A stretch of 34,574 bases of DNA, from NCBI GenBank assembly GCA_016931575.1, contig JAFGEO010000142.1, positions 1 through 34,574 on the forward strand, given 5' to 3'. Position 1 is the first letter of the stretch. Every line of letters starts with the position of its first letter. Below are positions 27,879-34,574 of this stretch, one piece after another. Made by a program: the position numbers and the translations under genes. The notes beneath the pieces are model-generated. The model searched no databases and was not told the DNA's origin. It saw only the letters and a list, made by a program, of their open reading frames with translations. The stretch is from Bacteroidales bacterium (GTDB lineage: Bacteria; Bacteroidota; Bacteroidia; Bacteroidales; UBA10428).

Positions 27879-28583
27879 ATGTCATCAGATCTGATTATCT
27901 CCTTTGAACATGCTTCTATTTTCCAGGATGACTACCTGGTTCTGTCAGATGTTAACCTGGAAATCAGGAAACACGAATTTGTTTACCTTATCGGAAAAGT
28001 GGGTTGCGGAAAATCCAGTCTGATCAAGACCATCAACGCAGAACTCCCCCTAAAGGAGGGGACAGGATCTGTGACCGGCTTCAGACTGGACGCACTGGCA
28101 TTCAACCAGATCCCTCAATTACGAAGAAAACTGGGCATTGTTTTCCAGGATTTCCAGTTGTTAATTGACCGTACCGTACAGGATAACCTGCGGTTCGTTC
28201 TTGGAGCTACCGGATGGAAGGATAAAAAAGAGATCGACAACCGGATTGATGAGGTGCTAACCAAGGTGGGACTGGAGCACAAAGGCTACAAGATGCCCCA
28301 CCAGCTCTCAGGTGGCGAACAGCAGCGTGTGGTCATTGCCCGGGCTTTGCTTAACGATCCGGAGATCATCCTTGCCGACGAGCCGACAGGAAACCTGGAT
28401 CCGGAAACTTCCGAGGGCATTATGAAGATCCTTTTTGAAATCCAGGAATCCGGCAGGGCTGTGGTCATGGCCACCCATAATTACATTCTCATGAAAAAAT
28501 TTCCCGCCCGGACAATCAAATTCGAAAGTGGTAAATTGCGGGAGATAAAAAATGATGAGGATATAAACTTTGATTCCCTCTGA
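27879..28583 (+). CDS. ftsE: FtsE-type ABC transporter ATP-binding protein
   Basis: Cytoplasmic ATPase of the FtsEX/LolD/MacB branch, 234 aa. The Walker A reads GKVGCGKS (39-46), the Q-loop IVFQDFQLL (about 88-95), the signature LSGGEQQR (143-150), Walker B IILADEPTGNLDP with E168, and the H-loop H200. The residues around GIVFQDFQLLIDRTVQDN match FtsE, which works with the membrane protein FtsX to activate cell-wall hydrolases during division. FtsX is not adjacent: the next gene is a convergent flippase only 14 bases away. In this phylum ftsE and ftsX are often apart, so an FtsE call is reasonable, but a LolD-like role cannot be excluded. Confidence 0.85.
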   Translation: MSSDLIISFEHASIFQDDYLVLSDVNLEIRKHEFVYLIGKVGCGKSSLIKTINAELPLKEGTGSVTGFRLDALAFNQIPQLRRKLGIVFQDFQLLIDRTVQDNLRFVLGATGWKDKKEIDNRIDEVLTKVGLEHKGYKMPHQLSGGEQQRVVIARALLNDPEIILADEPTGNLDPETSEGIMKILFEIQESGRAVVMATHNYILMKKFPARTIKFESGKLREIKNDEDINFDSL

Positions 28584-28597
28584 TTTTAATTTCCTGA

Positions 28598-29878
28598 TTA
28601 TTCTATTTTCCCCCTGAACAGGGACATAAAATAGTTAAAATCCGCCTTTCGGATGATAAGCTGTTTTCGGCTAACGGGGTATCTTCTGAACAGGATAATC
28701 AATTTTACCGACACCGAGACGATGTAGGATACAGAAGCTGTAATTCCGGCACCTACCAATCCAAAGCGCGGGATAAGCAGGATTGCCAGCATAAGGGTCA
28801 CCAGTAATCCGGAAATACTGGCCATGACATTATAGCTATACTTGCCCGTGCCGGAAAACAGACCACTCAGGATGAATGACATACTAAAAAGCAGGATTCC
28901 GGGAGATATCGACACAATTACCAGCCGGACATCACCAAATTCATCTCCGAAAATAAACTGGTAAAATTCTGCGGGGATCAACAACAAAACAAATACGGCC
29001 AGCAGAACCAGACTAAAACTGATCTTCAGCAGGTTAATGGTAATATTTACCGAATATTCCAGGTTCCTGCTATTGGCGATCCGTGCATTCTGAACCATTG
29101 AAATACTGCGACTTATGAGCCAAATGGATTCAATGATCGAAATGGCATTGGAATATACTCCGACAGCACTTTTCGAGATATAATGATTAATGAAATAATA
29201 GCTCAACCGGAAGCTTAGCATCTGGGCAATGACATCAAGCTGATTTAAAAAACCATATTTTAAAAGTTTTTTTCCCGCGGTCCAAAAGCTGCTCCCCCCG
29301 TTGCTGATTGGCTGAAAATGAGAACGCCAGCTGGAGAACATAAAAACCAGGCTCACCAGGAAATTTATCGAATAGCCGATGTACAGCGCATATACGTAGG
29401 CATAGACTGTCGGTATTTTGATCACAAAAACAAAGACCAGCAAGGAACCCAGCAGGAAAATGTTATTCAACAAAAAAGCAAAATTAGATTGTCGTATCCT
29501 TTCCGTTCCCATCAGCAAACCTGAATGGATGTGAGACATGGTCAGGATAAAAGTCAAAAGACTGGTATGCAGGCTAAGATCATGCGAAAGAATGTGGCTG
29601 AAGGTCAGAATATGGTAGACAGAAAGGCAGACCACCAGGTTCCAGATATAAGAAGGAACCAGGAGGTGAACCGTCTTGTACCTGGAAGTAAGGTATATCA
29701 GCGATCCCGATCCGATAATGGCTGTGAGCAATGATATCAGCGTAATGCTGGTAAGGATCAGCCCCTGCTCCCCTTTAACAGATGCTCCGTAAACATTGGA
29801 GATAATGATGGCAATCGCCAGGTTAGCAAGTGCGGAAAAAATCCGTGTGAAAAAAGTATGTAGGACATTCTTAATCAT
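28598..29878 (-). CDS. Polysaccharide flippase (Wzx/MATE-like)
   Basis: Integral inner-membrane protein of 426 aa with about twelve hydrophobic segments, of the MVF/oligosaccharide flippase type that moves lipid-linked glycans across the inner membrane. The N-terminal segment IIKNVLHTFFTRIFSALANL and the TIVISNVYGASVKGEQGL-like pattern (ISNVYGASVKGEQGLIL) fit the PST family. Conserved acidic or basic residues in the first helices are few. It overlaps the upstream glycosyltransferase by 8 bases and is convergent with ftsE. With that neighbour it probably belongs to a small surface-glycan unit, though there is no Wzy polymerase or further glycosyltransferase in the window. The glycan is unknown. 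Confidence 0.85.
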   Translation of the reverse strand: MIKNVLHTFFTRIFSALANLAIAIIISNVYGASVKGEQGLILTSITLISLLTAIIGSGSLIYLTSRYKTVHLLVPSYIWNLVVCLSVYHILTFSHILSHDLSLHTSLLTFILTMSHIHSGLLMGTERIRQSNFAFLLNNIFLLGSLLVFVFVIKIPTVYAYVYALYIGYSINFLVSLVFMFSSWRSHFQPISNGGSSFWTAGKKLLKYGFLNQLDVIAQMLSFRLSYYFINHYISKSAVGVYSNAISIIESIWLISRSISMVQNARIANSRNLEYSVNITINLLKISFSLVLLAVFVLLLIPAEFYQFIFGDEFGDVRLVIVSISPGILLFSMSFILSGLFSGTGKYSYNVMASISGLLVTLMLAILLIPRFGLVGAGITASVSYIVSVSVKLIILFRRYPVSRKQLIIRKADFNYFMSLFRGKIE

Positions 29879-31028
29879 CGCCGGAGATTGATCTGTATAC
29901 CGAGTCGAGCCGGGCCGCTACCGCTTCCGGACTGAAATTTTCCAATGCGAACTCTCGCAGATGTTCAGATTCATACTTCTGCCTGTTATCCAGCATATAT
30001 TCCATTGCTTCAACAAGTTTTCCAATATCCTGCCTGGGTACGAGGATCCCCTCCTTATCTGTCAGGTATTCCCTTATCCCTCCGACATCACTTGAAATAA
30101 CCGGTATTCCGCAGGCCAGGGCCTCTATTATGATACAGGGCAGGCTCTCGAAATTTGAAAACAGCAGCAGGCACATGCTCTCCCTAAGCCGCTCAGGAAC
30201 CTGACCATGATCAATTTCTTCATGAACACTCACCAGCTTATCATAGATCCCCAGCTCCCGGGCGTGCTCTCTATAGCCTTCCACATTTTCCAGGCCTATG
30301 ATCTGCAGATGGAAATCCTTTCGCTTTTCCGAGAGCTTTTTTACCGCCAGTAACATGCCTGTAATATTCTTGGTAGGATCATGGAGTGTTGAAAGATGAA
30401 TAAAAGTATGGTTGTCGGGTAAACTCATAGCCGGAGTGAAACTTTCCACCTCAACAACATTGGGGATAACGGTATATTCAGCCTGATATTTCAACCGAAG
30501 CAGAGAATCTTTCAGGTTCCGGGTAACCGGCAACATGCGTGAAGACCTTCGCACTACTTTCCGGTCGATCATCCTGCGGAGGTAAGAAAGCTTATGACTA
30601 TTTACCGGAAGGTAAGCCGACCAGTGTTCCGAAATCACATAGGGTTTCCTGTATCGAAGGTTCAGGTAAAGGGCGAACATCCCTATGGGGTAGGTGATAT
30701 TCGCATGCACAAGATCAGGTTCAAAATGTTTCTTCCTGATATAATCGTATCCCCAACGATACAGGTTCCAGTATCGCCAAACTTTGCGGAGCGCATGGAA
30801 AAAACCCCGCCGGTGCCCGAAATAAATGAGTATCTCATGGTAGTTGCCGTCATCGTTTTCCTCGACCTCCATCCCTGACTTCATTGCCGGATCAAACTTA
30901 ACAAAGAGCACAACAACCTGGTGAAGTAATGCGGCGGTCCGGGCATGTCGCTGAATAAAATCACCGTTGGAATGGGTAATCCTGTCAGGAAACCAACTGG
31001 CGATAAAAAGAATTTTCTTTTGCGACAT
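29871..31028 (-). CDS. GT4-family glycosyltransferase
   Basis: Retaining glycosyltransferase of the GT-B fold, family 4-like, cytoplasmic or membrane-associated. The start at 31028 (MSQKKILFIASWFPD, 385 aa) fits the family N-terminus. The frame is open to 31103, but the added 25 residues are not conserved and contain several cysteines. N-terminal features include SNGDFIQRHARTAAL and DLVHANITYPIGMFA. The nucleotide-sugar site carries the E-x7-E motif in FESLPCIIIEALACG, followed by IPVISSDVGGIREYL. It overlaps the flippase gene by 8 bases, which places it in surface glycan assembly. Donor and acceptor sugars cannot be told from sequence. Confidence 0.9.
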   Translation of the reverse strand: MSQKKILFIASWFPDRITHSNGDFIQRHARTAALLHQVVVLFVKFDPAMKSGMEVEENDDGNYHEILIYFGHRRGFFHALRKVWRYWNLYRWGYDYIRKKHFEPDLVHANITYPIGMFALYLNLRYRKPYVISEHWSAYLPVNSHKLSYLRRMIDRKVVRRSSRMLPVTRNLKDSLLRLKYQAEYTVIPNVVEVESFTPAMSLPDNHTFIHLSTLHDPTKNITGMLLAVKKLSEKRKDFHLQIIGLENVEGYREHARELGIYDKLVSVHEEIDHGQVPERLRESMCLLLFSNFESLPCIIIEALACGIPVISSDVGGIREYLTDKEGILVPRQDIGKLVEAMEYMLDNRQKYESEHLREFALENFSPEAVAARLDSVYRSISGDD

Positions 31029-31143
31029 ACGATGCAATTTACCTGCAAATATAATACACTTTATTTTGGAGGAAACAGCATCGCACTCCTCAGCACTGTG
31101 CACTTACACGGAATGAATACAAATTAACCGGGAGCATTCATCC

Positions 31144-31758
31144 TCATTGCGCAGGATAACTGGCAGCAACCTTATTCAGAACCTTCAGTACCAGGTATGA
31201 ACGAAGATCGAGACCCCGTGGCTGATCTGCAAATTCAATGATCCAGAACCCGGAAACCCTAATGAATCCCCATTCTTCAAAGGAATCAGCCAATTCTCCA
31301 TTCCGGTAAACGTCTGCGGTAACACAGTAAGATTCGTTTATGGCATAATACCAGGGAAGCAACATTAAAAGAATATCAGACCAGGCAACAAATTGGTGAA
31401 TCCTGAAATCGATATAATTATCCTTGTCGATTGCGGTTGAATCGATTGTTAATGCGAATTGTGAGATGCAGGTACTCTTTTGCTTACAAAGTTTCCCGAG
31501 CTGATCTGCAACTTCGTCCCTGGCAATTTTCTGATCTCTTTCGAAATAGGTCTGCCGTGAACCTTCAAGGGTATCAAGATGTTTAAGATTATAATAGGAA
31601 CACAGGATATCGACAGGCTTTTCCTGGGCAAACGAGGGAGCATGCACGGCTGAGAGATCTTCCAGCTCAGTAGGTTTGTACGATGCACAATCTGACAGGA
31701 AGAAGGAGCTTCCTGCAAGTAAGAAAAGAAGTTTGAAGGTATGAAAGATGTGTTTCAT
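31144..31758 (-). CDS. Unknown envelope protein, possible lipoprotein
   Basis: I do not recognise a family for this 204-aa protein. A hydrophobic signal (about 8-24) ends FFLSDCAS; the Cys at about 24 could be lipidated, but Asp at -1 is unusual for a lipobox, so a plain signal peptide is also possible. The mature part has a conserved-looking cysteine pair (CKQKSTC), a hydrophobic segment near residues 128-138 (SDILLMLLPWYYAI), and a beta-rich middle. It lies upstream of the glycosyltransferase on the same strand, 115 bases from its start, so it may be co-transcribed. A candidate -7 element lies 39 bases before its start. Function is unknown. Confidence 0.7.
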   Translation of the reverse strand: MKHIFHTFKLLFLLAGSSFFLSDCASYKPTELEDLSAVHAPSFAQEKPVDILCSYYNLKHLDTLEGSRQTYFERDQKIARDEVADQLGKLCKQKSTCISQFALTIDSTAIDKDNYIDFRIHQFVAWSDILLMLLPWYYAINESYCVTADVYRNGELADSFEEWGFIRVSGFWIIEFADQPRGLDLRSYLVLKVLNKVAASYPAQ

Positions 31759-31796
31759 GTTGTAAGGTATATAGCTTCGTTATAAATTTAGTCTGC

Positions 31797-31804
31797 CAAA
31801 AATA
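31797..31804 (-). promoter_or_regulatory. Candidate -7 element of the 31144-31758 gene
   Basis: The minus strand reads TATTTTTG, a perfect match to TAnnTTTG, 38 bases upstream of the start codon. A matching -33 element at the usual distance is not convincing. Confidence 0.4.
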
Positions 31805-31918
31805 ACAATTATACTAAACCTTAAGGGACAGTCTCATTGGAATCTGTTGTAACCAATCAAAAACCAGGAATACGCAACCATTAATCACTCATTTGCATCA
31901 TTAAAAAAAACAAAACGC

Positions 31919-33148
31919 ATGAAAAAACTATTTATACTGTCAATAATTTCGTTTTTGCTAACGCTTTCCTGTAACAAGGATCCCAATCCCCAGCCTCAGG
32001 AAATAAACCTTAAGGAAGGGAGTGAAGAGGTTATCGAATCGATGAATAAGTTTGGAAGTGACCTGTTCCAGCTGATCCTTCAGAACGAACCGGCAAACAA
32101 AAATATTTTTATTTCCCCGACGAGCATTTCCCTGGCTCTTGCCATGACGTTAAACGGTGCCAATACCAGCACAGAAGATTCCATGGTGTATGCCTTGCGC
32201 ATGGAGGGACTTGAATCCGATCAGATCAACGAAACCTACAGGGACCTTATCGAAGCCCTGCAGACCTGTGATGAGAAGGTGCTGCTGGAAATTGCCAATT
32301 CTATCTGGTATAGGGAAGGCTTCCCGGCTGAACAGGATTTCCTGGATATTAACAGCACCTACTATGATGCCGAGGTGACCGAGCTTGATTTTCTTTCTCC
32401 AAATGCCGTCCCCACGATCAACCATTGGGTCGCCGATAAAACGCATGACAAGATCCCTGAAATCATCGACATGATAGAAGGGAACTGTGTGATGTTTCTG
32501 ATCAATGCCATTTATTTCAAAGGAGACTGGTCCATTGAATTTGATAAGAAAAACACAGCTGAAGCAGATTTCAAGCTTGCCGACGGCAGCACGAAAAAAG
32601 TTGCGATGATGAATTTCACTGAGGAGGTTGTCTACATGGAAACAAGCCTCTTCCAGGCATGTGAACTGGATTACGGCCGGGGTAACTACAGCATGATGAT
32701 CATGCTTCCGGCAGAAGGTGTCAGCCTTGACTCCCTGATGAATCTTTCGGTAATGGATATGGCTCCCCCTTCATCATTGTCTCTCGATATGTATAAAACC
32801 GAAACCACGCTGTACCTCCCAAAATTCAAATTCGATTACGAGATCAGGCTAAACGATATCCTGTCAGATATGGGTATGGAAATTGCTTTTGCATCAGGAA
32901 CTGCTGATTTTTCGGGCATCAATCCCTCTGCCGATCTGTATATCGATTATGTAAAACATAAATCCTTTGTCGATGTGAATGAAGAAGGTACGGAAGCCGC
33001 TGCAGCAACAGTAGTAGCTATCAATGAACGGGCCGTAAAGAGCAATGTAATGAACGTGAACAGACCGTTTTTCTTTGTAATAAGGGAAAAAGAAACGAAT
33101 ACTGCTGTGTTTATGGGCAGGGTTGCTGATCCGGAGTATGAGGAGTAG
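31919..33148 (+). CDS. Serpin lipoprotein, first of two tandem copies (predicted P1 Arg)
   Basis: Secreted serine-protease inhibitor of 409 aa. A lipoprotein signal ends at C18 (LTLSCNKD); the K-D after the Cys resembles lipoprotein surface-export signals in this phylum. The serpin fold covers about 33-409, with NIFISPTSISLALAMTLNGA, the breach and shutter region, and the C-terminal NRPFFFVIREK. The hinge of the reactive-centre loop reads EEGTEAAAAT (355-364), the small-residue pattern of inhibitory serpins. Counting from Gly357 as P15 puts P1 at R371 and P1' at A372, which predicts trypsin-like target proteases. It lies 88 bases before a close paralogue at 33238. Target and role (defence against host, predator or neighbour proteases, or control of its own) are inference. 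Confidence 0.93.
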   Translation: MKKLFILSIISFLLTLSCNKDPNPQPQEINLKEGSEEVIESMNKFGSDLFQLILQNEPANKNIFISPTSISLALAMTLNGANTSTEDSMVYALRMEGLESDQINETYRDLIEALQTCDEKVLLEIANSIWYREGFPAEQDFLDINSTYYDAEVTELDFLSPNAVPTINHWVADKTHDKIPEIIDMIEGNCVMFLINAIYFKGDWSIEFDKKNTAEADFKLADGSTKKVAMMNFTEEVVYMETSLFQACELDYGRGNYSMMIMLPAEGVSLDSLMNLSVMDMAPPSSLSLDMYKTETTLYLPKFKFDYEIRLNDILSDMGMEIAFASGTADFSGINPSADLYIDYVKHKSFVDVNEEGTEAAAATVVAINERAVKSNVMNVNRPFFFVIREKETNTAVFMGRVADPEYEE

Positions 33149-33237
33149 GTTGCGGATCGAAGACGAAAGTCCGGAAACCTGCCTGCGTAACCAGCTAATT
33201 TTTTTAATCATCTTTTGAGACAATTAAATCCTAAATC

Positions 33238-34470
33238 ATGAAATACATACAGTTTTTATTCGTGCTACTGGTTCTGAGTATAATTTCCTGTAATAAGGAA
33301 AAAGATCCCGGAATTGAAAACCCTAAGCCCATTGACCTGAAAACGGGCAGCGAAGCGGTTATTCAATCGATGAACGAGTTCGGGCTTGATATTTTTCAGC
33401 GGTTGCTGAATAACGAGGCCGATAATGAAAACCTGTTCATCTCGCCTACCAGCATTTCCCTGGCCCTTGCCATGACGCTGAACGGAGCCAATAACGCCAC
33501 AGAAGATTCCATGGTCCATGCCCTGCGGATGGATCTGATAGATCCCGATGCGATCAACCAGACCTTTAAGGATCTGATGACAGAACTTAAAACCTGCGAT
33601 GACAAGGTGCTCCTCGAAATTGCCAATTCCATCTGGTCCCGGGAGGGTTTCCCGGTTGAGCAGGAATTTATTGATGTAAACGAAACCTATTATGATGCAG
33701 AGGTCAGTGAGCTGGATTTTGATGCCTCAGATGCTGTACCCACCATCAACGGATGGGTGGCAGAAAATACACACGATAAGATCACCAAAATAATCGACAA
33801 GATCGATCCGGGTACCATTATGTTCCTGATCAACGCCATATACTTTAAGGGTAGCTGGTCGATCGAATTCGAGGAAAATCACACCTACGATTGTGACTTC
33901 TATCTCGCAAACGGCACTACCAAACAGGTAGCGATGATGAATTTCACCGAGGAGGTGGGCTATCTCGAAAATGACCTTTTCAAAGCCTGTGAACTCGACT
34001 ATGGCAGGGGCAACTTCAGCATGATCGTCCTCCTTCCGAATGAAGGAATCCCGGCGGATACCATTCTCGCCGAGGCTCAAACCGGCATGTGGGATGTCTG
34101 GACAAGCTCCTTCGCCAAGACAGAAATCTCGCTCGGACTTCCCAAATTCAAATTTGAATATGAAAAAGAACTGAAGGAAATCCTGGGTCTCATGGGAATG
34201 GGGATAGCTTTCGAAGCAGGCCTTGCCGACTTCACTGGCATCAATCCGGATGGCAACCTGTTTATCAGCAAGGTGAAGCATAAAACCTTTGTCGATGTGA
34301 ATGAAGAAGGTACTGAAGCAGCAGCTGTAACGGTTGTGGGTGTCGACCTGACTTCCGCACCAGGCACCTATATGTATGTAGACCGGCCTTTCCTTTTCGT
34401 TATTCGCGAAAAGATAACCAATACACTTGTCTTTATGGGACGGGTTGCTGAGCCTGAGTATGAGCAGTAG
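33238..34470 (+). CDS. Serpin lipoprotein, second tandem copy (predicted P1 Thr)
   Basis: Paralogue of the preceding serpin, 410 aa, with the same layout: lipoprotein signal to C18 (SIISCNKEK), then serpin fold from about 33 onward, and matching blocks such as LFISPTSISLALAMTLNGAN and INAIYFKGSWSIEFEE. The hinge EEGTEAAAVT (356-365) keeps the inhibitory pattern apart from one Val at P9. The rest of the loop differs from copy one: counted the same way, P2-P1-P1' are L371-T372-S373, so a different protease specificity is expected. The loop has equal length in both copies, which supports the alignment. The 89-bp gap between the genes shows no clear terminator. A weak TAAGGG...CCCTTA repeat lies after it, without a T-run. 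Confident as a serpin; the target is unknown. Confidence 0.93.
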   Translation: MKYIQFLFVLLVLSIISCNKEKDPGIENPKPIDLKTGSEAVIQSMNEFGLDIFQRLLNNEADNENLFISPTSISLALAMTLNGANNATEDSMVHALRMDLIDPDAINQTFKDLMTELKTCDDKVLLEIANSIWSREGFPVEQEFIDVNETYYDAEVSELDFDASDAVPTINGWVAENTHDKITKIIDKIDPGTIMFLINAIYFKGSWSIEFEENHTYDCDFYLANGTTKQVAMMNFTEEVGYLENDLFKACELDYGRGNFSMIVLLPNEGIPADTILAEAQTGMWDVWTSSFAKTEISLGLPKFKFEYEKELKEILGLMGMGIAFEAGLADFTGINPDGNLFISKVKHKTFVDVNEEGTEAAAVTVVGVDLTSAPGTYMYVDRPFLFVIREKITNTLVFMGRVAEPEYEQ

Positions 34471-34574
34471 ATGATTTAGAGGGTTTATGGGGTAAGGGTA
34501 AGTATTAAATCCCCTTATAGGTAAATGCTAATTTTCAAGGGTTTAGCACAACAAGATTTAAAACCCAATTGAGC

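Noticed and set aside
34493-34517. TAAGGG...CCCTTA inverted repeat after the second serpin
   Set aside because: A 6-bp stem with a 13-base loop and no T-run is too weak to call a terminator.

Overview
The window is ordinary chromosome from a member of the Bacteroidota, probably class Bacteroidia. Several features point there: a short 286-aa primary sigma factor without region 1.1; two proteins ending in type IX secretion (T9SS) sorting domains; a fucose operon led by a GntR-type FucR; lipoproteins with the C-N-K start usual in this phylum; a long TPR lipoprotein/OMP-style pair; and a few TAnnTTTG-like promoter elements. I see no tRNA, rRNA, CRISPR array, transposase, prophage or integrase.

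Layout. (1) 129-6198, minus strand: a compact L-fucose catabolic operon, fucR-fucI-fucK-mutarotase-fucP, with genes overlapping or a few bases apart. The aldolase fucA is not in the window. (2) 6377-9149: a secreted calcineurin-like phosphoesterase with a T9SS tail and a degenerate active site, convergent with an unknown secreted protein that carries an 11-residue (hendecad) repeat. (3) 9317-13264: diacylglycerol/undecaprenol kinase, a class III adenylate cyclase fused to an HD phosphohydrolase domain, and uvrB. (4) 13613-15502: a DUF362 protein with N-terminal membrane segments and a T9SS tail. (5) 15796-18218, minus: the primary sigma factor and an HtrA/DegP protease, each with its own hairpin terminator. 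(6) 18219-18843: a gene-free stretch holding 8-bp tandem duplications and a complex inverted repeat. (7) 18844-22657, minus: an AlkD-like DNA glycosylase coupled to an unknown secreted protein, then gyrB. (8) 22946-27731, minus: a TPR protein followed one base later by an outer-membrane beta-barrel protein. (9) 27879-31758: an FtsE-type ATPase, then (minus) a flippase, a GT4 glycosyltransferase and a small unknown envelope protein. (10) 31919-34470: two tandem serpin lipoproteins whose reactive-centre loops differ.

How the parts work together. The fuc genes import L-fucose with protons, mutarotate, isomerise and phosphorylate it to L-fuculose-1-phosphate under a GntR/LacI-hybrid repressor. 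Most other genes are housekeeping (sigma, gyrase, UvrB, HtrA, DgkA, FtsE) or cell-envelope functions. No clear new multi-gene system stands out. The most interesting items are the cyclase-HD fusion, the tandem serpins, the aldolase-less fuc operon, the phosphoesterase with missing metal ligands, the DUF362/T9SS topology puzzle, and the 8-bp repeats and hairpin in non-coding DNA.
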